From assembly GCA_037178855.1 (NCBI GenBank), contig JASJZC010000006.1:5394001-5458000 (forward strand): a DNA stretch of 64,000 bases, read 5' to 3'. Positions 36,893 to 47,737 of the stretch are shown here, piece after piece. Position 1 is the stretch's first letter; each line of letters begins with the position of its first letter. Made by a program: the position numbers and the translations under genes. Under the pieces are notes generated by a model. It worked only from the letters and a program-made list of their open reading frames with translations. It was not told where the DNA came from and did not search any database. This stretch comes from Oscheius sp. JU75 (lineage: Eukaryota > Nematoda > Chromadorea > Rhabditida > Rhabditidae).

Positions 36893-39800
36893 ATGCCCCG
36901 AGGGAGAAAGAGAAATCCACCGGCGGAAAGTGAGCAGCCTTCTATGGTATGTTTGTCAGCCTTCCAACTATAAACAGCTTCTAGAAAGAACCAAAAATGG
37001 AGGATCCGCCCGAGGAAGAAGAGATTTTCGTTGATATTGTCGAAACAGACGATGTAAGTTCCGAATTCATTAGAAAGTAAAATAGCGAAGAAAAAAACAA
37101 AAAACGGAAAGAGCGAAAACAACCGCCCAAAGCCCACAGACACGATTAGGGCGCACTGCGAGAATGACGCACTGCAAGCCCGCGTGGCCTAATGGATAAG
37201 GCGTCTGACTTCTAATCAGAAGATTGTCGGTTCGATCCCGGCCGTGGGCTGATTCTTTTTGTTTTCGCAAAAATATTTTTACATGTTTTCAGGCCTAAAT
37301 TCATCATGTACTTTTGCAAAAGACAAATAAAGCGGTTTTAGGAACCGGCCACACAGGCCGAATACCAACTAGAAGAAACTGCAGGTTCATCGGCAATCGA
37401 CCAGATTCCAGACAATGTCGTCAAGAACCGTAATACTTTTTCGTTTAATTCAATAAATCATCGGCTTTCAGTTCGTGTAAGCAAGCCACGTCGTCGACTG
37501 CCTCCACCGCGTCTCGTCAATCCGAATCCGATGCCGCTGGTTCTCAAAGCCCCGAGAAAACAGCCAGCGGCTAGAGCTAGTGTTAAGACGAGAGCCCAGA
37601 CGGTTCATGAGTCTGTCCTCGAAGAAATAAAACCTTCAAAGGCGGACGAAGGACTGGAAGGCGGCGAGCAAGCAGAGACCGAGGAGCACAAATGCACCTT
37701 CTGTGGCGTTGTTCTCTATTCGGCGATCGAACTGCTGGAACATCAAAGAGGCTTCCATAAGGAACACGTGAAAGAAAAAGACTTTCCGAGCGGGACGCTG
37801 CTCTGTTCCTATCCACATTGTTTTGCTTCGTTTCCCGACGTCCGTCATCTCATTGCACATCTGGTCGCCTTCCACAGCCAGCAGCAGTACAGGATCCAGA
37901 AGAAGACCTGGGACGATATTGATAAGTGAGTCTTGCAGTTGATTCTGTTAGAGAGACTAGAAAAAGGGGAAAGATGGGTACGTAAATTCACTTTCAGATT
38001 CTGGAACTGGAAAACCGAAGCCGAAAACACAGCCCGAGCCAAGTTCATGGGTCGAGACGAGCCGGAATCATCGTCCGTCTCGACAGATGCATTCGAGTTC
38101 TCGAACTATTGCGAATTCTGCGACGATTGGCGTGAACAGCACGAGAAAGGACCGCCGGTGCCAGAGCAGGTCCCCAGGAAGATTATTGGCTGTCCGGCCT
38201 ACTTCACGGCCACCATTGATAACAAGAAACGGTATTATTTCACTCTGTTCTTTCATAATTAACAAAATTTAGAAAAGCGTCCGTTGTGGGCTGTTTCGCT
38301 CATCTGGGACATCACAAGAAGCTCGGCATCAATGCACAGAACGACACGAAAAATAAGGGACAGAATGGCCCGAGTCCAGCTGGAAATTTTGCGAATGTAA
38401 GTCACCTTCTGTACGTCAAAATGGAAAACATTGCCGGGGGCGGAATTCGAACCCATGTAGAACACTGTTCAAGGCGGCCCATTGGCTCTCAAGGCCAACG
38501 CCTTTGACCTTTTTGCTACCCCAGCACAGCGTTTAAAATCAGAAGACAACGTCATTTCGTTCAGATCAAATGTAACTACTGCGACATGATGTTCCGCAGT
38601 CGGTCAGCAGCCACTCGCCATCATCGAATGGTTCATCATACAGTGCTCGACTCGCAAGGGAATAAGCGACAGATAGCCTCCGAGCCCAAGATGCCTTCTC
38701 TCGAATGCGCCGACCCTGAATGTACTGTCCTCTGTGACAGCATGGTCACCCTGGTCCAGCATGTAGCAGAGGCTCACAAAGTCGACGTCCAGGTCAACGA
38801 CTACACTTTCCCCAATTTGGAAAAGTTTGAGGTACTTTGGAGCTTTTTCCATTTGAAATGCGTGATAATGATACTTCAGGCATGGAAGACAGAAATGGAG
38901 CAGAACACGTGCTCGAAATTCTGCAAAGTTTCCGGACGAGTGTTGCCGAACGAGATCACCAAGTATTTTCTCTGCCATCTAAGTGGACACACAAATCGGA
39001 CAAAGAAGAAGGATTACACGCCGTCGGACAGGCAGAGGAATAGGCCGACCAAGAAGATGGGACGCTATTGCACGGCTTTTATGAGCTTCAAACAAAGCAA
39101 GAGTGATGGGTATGTTTTTTTTTTAAATCCTGTCAGGAACAGTAACTAACTATCCATCTCTTCAGATCGATAAACGTTCGCGGCTGTCTCCGCCACTTTG
39201 GTCACCCTCTGGACGTTCGTCGTTTGCCTCTGCCCGATCAGGTCCGCAAAGAAGTATCCGATCTCTTACTAAAGGGTTGTGTCGAAGAGGAAGTTGTTGT
39301 TCAAGTTCGAAGTATGTTCAGTTCCCGAAACTCCAAAGATTCAAACTTTAGGCCAGTACAGCGAGAACGAGCGCGGCTATTGGCTCCAGCGCTACGAGGT
39401 CCGAAACATTGCACTGAAGCTCCAGAGAGAAGGCCTCATGATCGCCTCGAAGACATTTTTGGCCTCGGAAGAAGATGGCCGTCTCTGGGACGAGATGGGC
39501 TTCCCGGAAGACAGTCCATACCTGCCGCAGTTTGTCCAGACCAGCTCCAAACTCGTTCCTATTCACCCGGACAGAAGATATGTCTCTCGTACAACTATGC
39601 AGAAAATGGAGGTGCTACAGTTTGTCGAGACGGAAGAGTACGGCGAGGAGGAAGAGGGAGAAGAACTCGTCGACATGGTATATCGTTATACATAGTTTTG
39701 GTTTCCGGGGGAAATAATTGCGAATGAGAGTCACGAAGATAGGTTAACCGGAAAAAAGCCACTGAAAGACATCTGGTTTACTCTCTATAGCATACACGAT

Positions 39801-40378
39801 TGCAGGAAGAAGACGGCGAAGTCTACTACGAGCAGGATATAGAAGAGGCTGTCATTCAGACAGAAGATGGTAGCCGTGTTATTCCCCTCCAGCCTCACGT
39901 CGTCGCTCAGCATCTTATTGCAGGTAATTCATTTATTTTCCCCTTCCAAAAACTGTTCAGAAGACATGCCCGGTCCAAGTCACGGAGGCAGAAAACGAAT
40001 GCCACTGCTCAAAGAGCCGATGAGGACTGGCAATCCGGCGTTCGATGATGTGATGGCGAGAATGAAGTCCCGTTTTAATGTGAGTTTGGCTCTGAATCAC
40101 TAGCATCCTCACTTGATTTCCAGAAGATCTCGCAGCAACTGAAAGTGACTCAAGATGTTCGTCTGGCCCACGGAATGTTGAAAGAGCTGAAGGATCTCCA
40201 ACAAAGAATGGGCGTCGTGAGTCCCGAGGCCGAGAGTCAACTGATCGAGGCTCATTGGAACGACGAGTATTTCGAGGACGAGGAGGAGTACCAAATGGAA
40301 CAGGGAGATGTGGTTCATGAGGAAGAAGTAGCGGAAGAGAGCTACGAGTACATCGACGAGGCCAATGTAGACGTATAA
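36893..40378 (+). CDS. Large C2H2 zinc-finger protein with two transposase-type (FAR1/FLYWCH-like) modules
   Basis: Starts MPRGRKRNPPAESEQPS, then KEPKMEDPPEEEEIFVDIVE. C2H2 fingers: CTFCGVVLYSAIELLEHQRG FHKEH, CSYPHCFASFPDVRHLIAHL VAFH, CNYCDMMFRSRSAATRHHRM VHH, and CADPECTVLCDSMVTLVQHV AEAH. After each finger pair comes a related module. Module 1: FWNWKTEAENTARAKFMGRD ... GCPAYFTATI ... VVGCFAHLGHHKKLG. Module 2: AWKTEMEQNTCSKFCKVSG ... YFLCHLSGH ... YCTAFMSF ... INVRGCLRHFGHPLDVRRLP, with VRKEVSDLLLKGCVEEEVVV QVR. The C..A...(V)...H.GH plus L.L....R pattern is that of MULE-type transposase DNA-binding domains (WRKY-GCM1 fold), by my recall. The C-terminus is acidic and coiled. tRNA-type sequences lie in two introns (37178-37250, 38433-38525). 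Stop TAA at 40378, AATAAA at 40393. Confidence 0.78.
37178..37250 (+). tRNA. trnR-UCU: tRNA-Arg (anticodon UCU)
   Basis: 73 nt with complete cloverleaf. Acceptor GCCCGCG pairs with CGTGGGC (one G-U). A box TGGCCTAATGGATAAGGC, anticodon stem TCTGA/TCAGA around the loop CTTCTAA (anticodon TCT), and B box GGTTCGATCCC in a paired T arm. The discriminator is T. A TTTTT run begins six bases after the 3' end (RNA polymerase III terminator). It lies in an intron of the zinc-finger gene, same strand. Confidence 0.95.
38433..38525 (-). tRNA. tRNA-Ser(UGA)-like gene with long variable arm, possibly degenerate
   Basis: 93 nt. Acceptor GCTGGGG pairs fully with CCCCGGC (one G-U). The anticodon arm is TTGGC-CTTGAGA-GCCAA with anticodon TGA. 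The long variable region contains a GAAC/GTTC hairpin. The B box is GGGTTCGAATTCC. The D stem is weak and one T-stem pair is mismatched. A and variable regions closely match the copy at 33014-33105, which carries a Leu-type anticodon. It sits antisense in an intron (38398-38565) of the zinc-finger gene. It could be a real tRNA-Ser or a tRNA-derived repeat. Confidence 0.55.
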
Positions 40379-42087
40379 TTGTAATTTTGTTTAATAAAAA
40401 GTCTTTGAGACACTCAATATTATGACACCTCCTCTGAAGAGACAGGGTCCTCATGCCGACGAATTAATGGCGCCCCCATTTTTATTGTGTAAAGCGACAC
40501 CTGAGCGCTCGGAGGCCTCCAGGTATCCACGTGAGGCACTTTCTGTTTATTTTGGCTGCTCTTCTGCTTGCCAAAAGTTCCTTCTTTCCGTTTCCGTCAG
40601 TCCAGCTCGAACAGATTCCTAGCGAAAACATTGACGGATGAGGCTAGCGCCCCGCGAGCCAGGATAAAGGATCGACTGGCTCGCAAAGAAAAACAATCCA
40701 AGGTTTGATCCTCCATCTTCATGACTCTCTGGTTCTGTCGGTTGTTCGTAGAAGTGTCTCTCCGATATTTAGACACTTTACCGACTAAAAATGATTGCAT
40801 TTACTTGTGTTGTGAGGCAAGTGTCAGATTACGTTTTTATGTATGTCTTCTTATCCACTAACTGTAATCACATGTTTCCTATACGTGTCTTGGGCCAGCT
40901 TACATGTTATCTATGTCGTTCTATTGATACCTCGACTTTCTCTCTTTTCCTACTACTGTCTGTACCTCGACTACTCCTTCATTATGATCATGTTCCCGAG
41001 GAGGCGAAGAGTCACAAACAATGATGGATAGGCCTCGAGGCCAAGTGTCTGTTAATTGGGGCAAATATGTTGCTTTGAACAACAGCTGGGAGCTCTCCGA
41101 ACAGTTGTGGCTGGATCTCAGAACACCTGAGATTAATCGTGCCCGGATATATAGAGGAAACCCAATCTCGCACCTCCCTCTCCCTCTACTGTTTATCACC
41201 TCCTATACTTTACGAGGCGACAACTTCTTGACTGACCAACTGTCAGTCATATCTTTCCGACCACTGGTTCTGGCGGGAATGCTTTATAGTTTAGTGGTCT
41301 TCATCTCTATAATTCCACGTTACATTTCGTGACTCTAAAATCTCAGGCACACATTTAGACTCGTTCCCAGTGGTTGGTAGCCGGGCAACTCTCTCCACTC
41401 TCATAACCTTCATTGCCTCCATAATGGTCAGTTCAATCCAGTTCAGAGGAACACGAAAATCTTAGGCTTGTGCAGTTGCTGCAGAGACGGCTTCCTGTGC
41501 CAATGGTCCAAAGAAGCCGACTGAGAATGGGGCGGTCACAGTCGAGAGAACTCCGAGAGGAAGGAGATCACCTTCCAGACTACGAACCATGGAAGAGGGA
41601 GGAAGTCAGGGTCCTCCTCAGAGGAATGGTCATGTCCGGAGGGAGAGAAGAAAGTGTGAGTCATGTCACTAACAGGGGCGAAACTCACTCTCCCTATACC
41701 CAGACCCTTGACCAGCCAAAAACCCGTACCCTCTCGTAACCTAATCGTAAAAGAGTCGACCTCTTCCCAATCCGATTGCAAGAAGACAGAATGAGTCGAT
41801 GGTCAAGCTCCACATCCATGACACAGAATCACATTCCAGATTCCACGAACATATCCCCTCCTTTTTGACTACATTATAAACTCACGGTCACGCAAACCTC
41901 CAAAAAAAGTGAACGTATTAGGGCGGGAAACCGATGGTTCTCGCGTCTCGCCTCTCCCGAATCGGACTAACTCAATTCGTGCTACCCGGCTCCTTGACCT
42001 TCGACAAATTAGGCTAACAGTCAGAGAGAGAGACTTGTGCTCCTCGTGTGGACACACTTCCTGTCTCGCTCCCTTTTGGAATCAAGA
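40379..42087. other. Intergenic region between the zinc-finger gene and the LAPTM-like gene
   Basis: 1.7 kb. One ORF at 41021-41332 (plus, about 103 codons, MMDRPRGQVSVNWGKYVALN) has a hydrophobic end but no motif, splice support or homology I recognise. The rest shows no gene, RNA or repeat that I can support. Confidence 0.45.
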
Positions 42088-43023
42088 ATGACCTCTCTTC
42101 CTCAAAGAAAACTCGGAATTGCAGCTGTTCCAACTGTCCCGAAACTGATGCCCCCAATCGACGAGGACGACATCCGACCGCCACCGAGCAAGTGCTGCTG
42201 CGATCGGATTTCCGTTCAGGTTGGTGTTCCGACTGTGATTTGGAACGTAAACGTCTGAATCAGAGGGAAAACAAAGGTAAAGAACAGTGAGTACATGCCC
42301 CATAAAGTTGTTGATATGTTCAAAATGTTTTGTTGGCCATTGAAATTTTGGGAAGAAATTCATCGGTTCTAAAAACAGCCTATTTTAGAAAGCTTGCCGC
42401 TTTGTGGCCTTCATGTCTTTACTAGCAACCATCTCGAACGCCATTCTCTACTTTTTCGGACTTAGTCGGCTCGGAATGAGTGCTCCCGCCGAAATAATCA
42501 TCATGATAATGGATTTCATAGCTGCAATCTGTCTTCTAATTGGAGCTACAAATGGAAGTCCATCAATGCTCAAACCTTATCTCTTTTTCATGGTTCCGTT
42601 ATAGTTCTTCAGTATACAAATGAGTCTAGGCGCTATGGTCTTTTGGATTGATCCTCCTACTGATTTCTTGTCTCTGGAAGTTGGTCACAAATCGACATTT
42701 TGCTAATACTGCCATCAACAACTTGATGGAGATCACTAGAAGTGGGGACTACCAACGGATTCGACATGCCAGACATGGACAGGAAGGCTGTGAGTCTACT
42801 CTTTTTAATGGTTTTCTGTTAAAAAGTTATCCCAGTTCCCTAAACTTCTTTCAACAGAAAAAATTCTATTTCAGTCGAATTCCTTCTGACCTTCTGCCTG
42901 GTCGCCGGTCTGGCTCTAGTCATCGTAATCGACTGCGTCTTTCTCCACATCGCCTACCGAGCTTTCCAGCATTTCGCCTACCGAAAAGATCGAGCCAAAC
43001 AGACTGATCGAGTAGTCCTCTAA
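42088..43023 (+). CDS. Four-transmembrane protein, LAPTM-like
   Basis: Four exons join in phase. MTSLPQRKLGIAAVPTVPKL ... PPPSKCCCDRISVQ is a cytosolic N-terminus with a cysteine cluster just before TM1. Next KACRFVAFMSLLATISNAIL YFFGLSRLG, then EIIIMIMDFIAAICLLIGAT, KPYLFFMALWSFGLILLLIS, a loop (NLMEITRSGDYQRIRHARHG), then FEFLLTFCLVAGLALVIVID CVFLHIAYRAFQHFAYRKDR. The Cys-rich start and four-helix layout resemble lysosomal LAPTM proteins and related invertebrate families. There is no clear PY motif. The third join uses an acceptor TCTAG after a 37-nt intron; this is the only choice that keeps the helix in frame. Stop 43023, AATAAA at 43077. Confidence 0.6.
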
Positions 43024-43692
43024 CTTCGTCCAGTTTCCTCATTGATCTCTAGCCATGACGGGTATTTTAGCAGAGAATAAAAGAAAGAAGTTTGACAATG
43101 TTAAAATATATTCAATCAATAAAACGGCGGTCAATAACTTCGAAATTCTTCAACGAATTCTGTCTTTCGGGATGTAGGTGGGGGAAAAGCAAAGAGCAGA
43201 CAACCTGTGAGTTTGTGGAGGGTAAGATTATGCGCAAAGCATTCAAATTTCTAGATAGGACGAGAATTTTTCGAGAAAAAGAGAATATGCGAGTATAATC
43301 ACAGATTGTACAACTTTAAATCAGCAACTAGGGGGAGAAAATCATCGGATTGGCTGTGGAAAAGGGGAACCCGCGAGAGGCTGGAGAAAAGAGAGCTGTC
43401 AAACAGAGAATCAGGCTAGGTACGTGCACACATTGGGATAGTTAGTATGACTTTTTGAGAAGATAAATCTAGTCGTTTGGATACCAGCTGCAATGAAGAT
43501 AACTGCTCGGGACGAAGCCTTCTCCACTGCCGTCAAGTCTAAAATGGGAACAATATGTTCGAGAAAATAGAACTCGTTTTTGCTCATTTGCCGAGACTTG
43601 AATTGATGCTTTTGGAATAAAATTTTATGAGCATTATTCCGTTTCCATTCTCGACTACTGTTTTCCAGTGAAATACTAGACTGACTGAATTG

Positions 43693-46600
43693 TTAGGAAG
43701 AAACAGGACTTTGTGCCACTCTTCTGTACAGCTTGGAAAAGAATTTAAGGTATAAAACGCACGTTCTGACTCGTGTCCAACCGTCGCCCTCATCCTTCTC
43801 GATTAGCAACAGTTCTTGTTTTTCCTTGATTATCAGCGTGCCTTCCGTCCCTCCGTCGTAGGCAAATTGAGCCTGAGCTGTTCCCAAAACTGGTAAACCA
43901 CAATCCGCGTAAGTCTGAAACTGTAACATTTTCTGTGCAGCCAAGTCTTTAGCTTTGTTCTGATAAGGAAGTATAAAACTGACATCATCAAACGAATAGA
44001 AACTAGCCTCGTCTCTTGGAGCGGAGGAACGCGTCTCGCGTGAATTGTCGATGCTGATAATGCTCTCCTCCGAGACGCTGCTTCGACCGCCGTTGCTGTG
44101 AGGCTGTTTTTGGACACTGCTCGCCGAGGAGCCACTTCGAACCGAGGGCGGCGTGTCCACCACACTTCCTGAAGCTAATGAGGTGAGTTTTTGACTTGGA
44201 AAAAGAGTTGTTTTACCTAAAGGCTGGTTGCTGAGCGACTGAACATCGTCCAGAAGACCTCGGAATCGCGTTATCTGCTGTGTCAGCTGCTCAATTTCCT
44301 TGTTGTGCTTGGCCAGCAACTGGTCACAGTCGTTCGCGTTGCCCAACTTCGGATTGTTTCGGTACGCCTAAAAGTAGATTTTTTAGTTGTCTTCTTGTTA
44401 AAATTCCAAGAGAAATTTAGACAAAACTGGAACCGTCCAGGTCACCGAAAAGAGATAAAAAGTGACACGGGACGGGACTCGAACCATATTTTCGGCTTCG
44501 GAGAATGCAGTCTTCTTTATTAGGCCATGCGTGTTATGTATGCTGTAGTTTTGTAGCAGAGTAACACAAGTTCTAGCTTCCCCTCGCGAAAGAGAGGCAT
44601 TTCAGATGGTTTGTCCTGATAAAACACTTGGCGAACAAAGCTGAGAGCATGCGTGTCTCACAAAAAGTGATCCGACAAGGGGGAGATCGACTGGCTTTGC
44701 GTATATCTCACGGAGTAACTCTTCTAACAAAGAAAACAGCCTGAAAGCCTTACCTGCTGGAGTTTAATGCATCCCTCCTTCTCCTTGGATGCTTTTTCTC
44801 GATCCGCCGACAAATTATCAATCTTCTCCTCCAATTTCTTGATCCTCTGATGAGGTGGAAGCTGTCCATAGTCGCTGTTAGCCCCATCCGTCTTGTACTT
44901 GTCGCCACCGCCGCCAAATAGCTTCATGGACTTATTCCTAACCACTGACTTCGAATCCTTCTTCATCCCGCCCAACATTCCTCGTTTTAGCGTCGAGTCG
45001 ACCGGTTCTCCAACTATTTTTTGGGCTCTTCGGTTCGAAAAAGGCTAATTTACCTATCGATGGCGGTTTCGAGCCGTCGGGCGTTCCGAAATCTTCGAAT
45101 TGGATGGGAGGAGGACGCACGTAGCCGGTCCTAAAGGTGTTTTTAGAGGGAGTAATGTGAAAAAACACACTTATACTGTTCTACGACAGTGGAAGAGTCC
45201 TGAAGCGAGTCTACTTGATCGACGTGTCGTCGCATATCGTCGTGACATCGGGCTGGAACAGATGTGTAAGGGAGGAACAAGATATTTTCAAGATGAGAGC
45301 TCTTTAATTTACAAAGAAAAGACTGACCAATGATAGCATGAACATCGAATTCTGCCCGAATGCACATGTCGAGAGCCTGTCTGATGTCCGTTATCCTCTC
45401 CATATCGATGGCTCTCAATTTGTCCAAGACTTCTGGTAAATTGCGACCATAATGCTGATCCTGGGCGTCGTTGGCACCGTGCAAAGCATGCGCATAGGTT
45501 CCTTTCGCTTCGTCACTGAGCTGATGTCTCATCTGGACATGTGAATATTCAAAAAGAGAAAGAAAGACCAACCTGAGCATTGTTTCTGGCCTTCTCGAGG
45601 TCGAGCCTCGAAATTTCCATGTTCTTCTCGGCCTTGTAGAACTTTCCATAGGCAGCTTCGGCCTCCTTGAAGGCTTTCCCGTAGTGTCTGTGCTGCTTGT
45701 TCAGATGATCAATGGCCGCGTTCACGTTGTTGTTGACCATCTGCAGATCCAGAAGACCGGCTTTTCGGTTGGCGCGGAGCTGATTCGCACGAGCTACCGT
45801 GTGCGGAAGCACTACCGTCTTCAGCTTCTCCGCTATCACCTGGATTGTTTGATTAGGTTTTGAAAAAATAAGGAAAACGGTACCTCATGTTGTCCAGCTA
45901 CAGCCTCAGTTTCTCTCAGATAGTTGGCAATGGCTCGCACATTCGTGAACGCCTTGATGGCTTCTTCGTCCTCTTTCGCCTTTCCTAGTGTCTTTTTCGC
46001 TAGATTTCTGGATATGTTTTGCTGTAAAACAAGCAGAGTCAAAAGTACCTTAGTTTACGGGCGTATTCCTCCTCGATCTGTGCCCGTTCCTTCGCATAAC
46101 CGCCGACTTTTTCCAGGAATTCGATTCCTTTCGCTGTGTGGGCTGAGACGGCGTCTGTTCGATCCTGTAAACATGGAAATAAGCAAAGATCTTTTGCTCA
46201 AAATCTCGCATATCCGTCCCATATGTATTCTTTTGTTGAACTCTATACGCTGTACTATCCAAATCCGGGATCTCTTTCGTGTGTGTGCGGGAACACTGAA
46301 ACCAAACAGATAGATAAGACTATTTACATAGACGCCTGTTTGACACTTTCACTACCAAGCCTTTGGCAAGCAGGTAGTCGCTGTTCTAGTAGTTTTGATA
46401 ACTCTCTAGAAAAAGTGATAAAATCTTTTTTCGAGAGATTTGGGTAACTTGACGCTGAAGTTCTATAGAAACAAATGATGAGCTGTGTGAGAACAGCTAG
46501 GAAATGCAGATGAAAGACAGTGAGAGTAGTTTTTTGGATCAAGAGCCACAAACCCTCTGAAAGACGATCTGCTGCCGTAGAAGATCTTCTTCGACAAAAT

Positions 46601-46736
46601 GATGCTGTTGAAAGAGGTCAAACATGGACCGACTGAGCGAGGAACGCTTGAGTGTGTTGCTGCCGCCATTTTGACCGATGGTGTTGCTACGCGAACGGCT
46701 CGAGTCACCACGACGGTATGATACATCACCAAGCAT
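43693..46736 (-). CDS. TOCA-1: TOCA/FNBP1/CIP4 family F-BAR-HR1-SH3 protein
   Basis: Links membrane curvature and CDC42 to N-WASP actin assembly. The F-BAR spans HTAKGIEFLEKVGGYAKERA QIEEEYARKLRNLAKK, then IKAFTNVRAIANYLRETEAV AGQHE, VIAEKLKTVVLPHTVARANQ and NMEISRLDLEKARNNAQ. The HR1 domain is LPPHQRIKKLEEKIDNLSAD ... AYRNNPKLGNANDCDQLLAK HNKEIEQLTQQITRFR. The SH3 is AQAQFAYDGGTEGTLIIKEK QELLLIEKDEGDGWTRVR. After WTRVR the SH3 stops early: the next in-phase exon gives TRVAQSPVSS and TAA, and the usual final strand (GYVPTSY) was not found. The first exon (MLGDVSYRRGDSSRSRSNTI, to IVFQR) joins in phase but is unusual. The gene is divergent from the BAR gene at 47141. Confidence 0.85.
44465..44534 (-). 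pseudogene. tRNA-like remnant (tRNA-Arg-like)
   Basis: On the minus strand it reads ACACGCATGGCCTAAT ... GGTTCGAGTCCCGTCCCGTGT. A-box-like TGGCCTAAT and B-box GGTTCGAGTCC are present and ACACG/CGTGT pair, but the anticodon arm and T stem do not form. The A box equals that of the intact tRNA-Arg(UCU) at 37178, so it is probably a decayed tRNA copy. It lies in a TOCA intron. Confidence 0.35.
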
Positions 46737-47140
46737 GACACAGAAAAATGAAAATAGAGGGGATCTTATCGGTCGGGCTGCTTGATATGGTTGGGGAGGC
46801 GGCTAAGAACATGGGTACTAATAGTAGTCTCTTCTCCAGGGAATCGGGAGAAGACAAATGGAAGAATCGGCCAAGATTTTAGAGCAGTAAAGACGGCAGT
46901 GGAATAAGCACGAAAGCCACCTGCAGGCCGAAATTAAATACATCTAGAGAAGATGCTCGTTCTAGTAGAACTAATACAGAGATCTATTATGGTAGCGCTA
47001 CCTCCTAAATTGCGACATCATCTCTTTTCTTCAATTTTATGAATTTGAAAAAAAACAGCAATTACCAAAGGATTTGGCAGCACTTGTAAAGAGTAAGTTT
47101 TTTTCTGCAAGGTATTGCTGTGGCTACTAGCCTCCAGAAG

Positions 47141-47737
47141 ATGTTCGTCAGGATGAAGCAGAAGGTGCGCGAAGTGACAGGACGCGCTGTGGCCACTCCA
47201 ATGCCGGAAGACCTGCAGGCTAGAATTGCCTACTCGGAAGGCTGGGAAGCTCGCGACAAGAAGATGGTCAAGGCGCTTGTAGAGATTACGGACGGCTGGA
47301 AGAAGAACAAGCATAGACTTGAGTGCCTGAAAGCTGCCGAGGAACTGGCCGAAGACGGCGAAATTGGCCTTCAACAGGGCGCGGAGAAGCTCAAAGTCTG
47401 GCTCCGACAGCGCTGCGACAAGGAAAAGAAGGCTCACAACGGGGCCCAGGCCTTCCAGAAGTCGATGAAGACGTTCTACAATGGCGAACTGAAGAATATT
47501 CTCGAATGTCTCAAGCTGCTGAAGAAGCATCGTCTGCAGCGCGATGCCTGTCAGGCAGATCTCAACGCAAAAGCTACTGACGAGCGACAGAGGAAGTTCG
47601 ACGTGGCCGAGTCCGAATTCCAGACTAGTGTCAAGAAGATGAGAAAACAGTTCCAGAAACTTCCGGATCTCGAGCAGTGGCATTCCGACGCCGTAACTCA
47701 GCTCATGCACTACTTCGCCGAAGCCTACGTCGACTGA
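47141..47737 (+). CDS. Stand-alone BAR-domain protein (amphiphysin/endophilin-like)
   Basis: Single-exon, 198-residue protein that is almost all alpha-helical BAR domain. It starts MFVRMKQKVREVTGRAVATP, three bases after an acceptor-like GCCTCCAG (so a 5' exon or trans-spliced leader may precede it). Then ARIAYSEGWEARDKKMVKAL VEITDGWKKNKHRLECLKAA, MKTFYNGELKNILECLKLLK KHRLQRDACQADLNAKA, and ESEFQTSVKKMRKQFQKLPD LEQWHSDAVTQLMHYF. The helix-3-type LxxLxxWHxDAVxxLMxYFxEA ending resembles amphiphysin-type BARs. There is no SH3. AATAAA at 47755. About 400 bp from the TOCA start on the opposite strand. Confidence 0.75.
   Translation: MFVRMKQKVREVTGRAVATPMPEDLQARIAYSEGWEARDKKMVKALVEITDGWKKNKHRLECLKAAEELAEDGEIGLQQGAEKLKVWLRQRCDKEKKAHNGAQAFQKSMKTFYNGELKNILECLKLLKKHRLQRDACQADLNAKATDERQRKFDVAESEFQTSVKKMRKQFQKLPDLEQWHSDAVTQLMHYFAEAYVD

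Noticed and set aside
41021-41332. 103-codon ORF upstream of the LAPTM-like gene
   Set aside because: No motif, no splice context and no conserved feel; its hydrophobic end could be chance.
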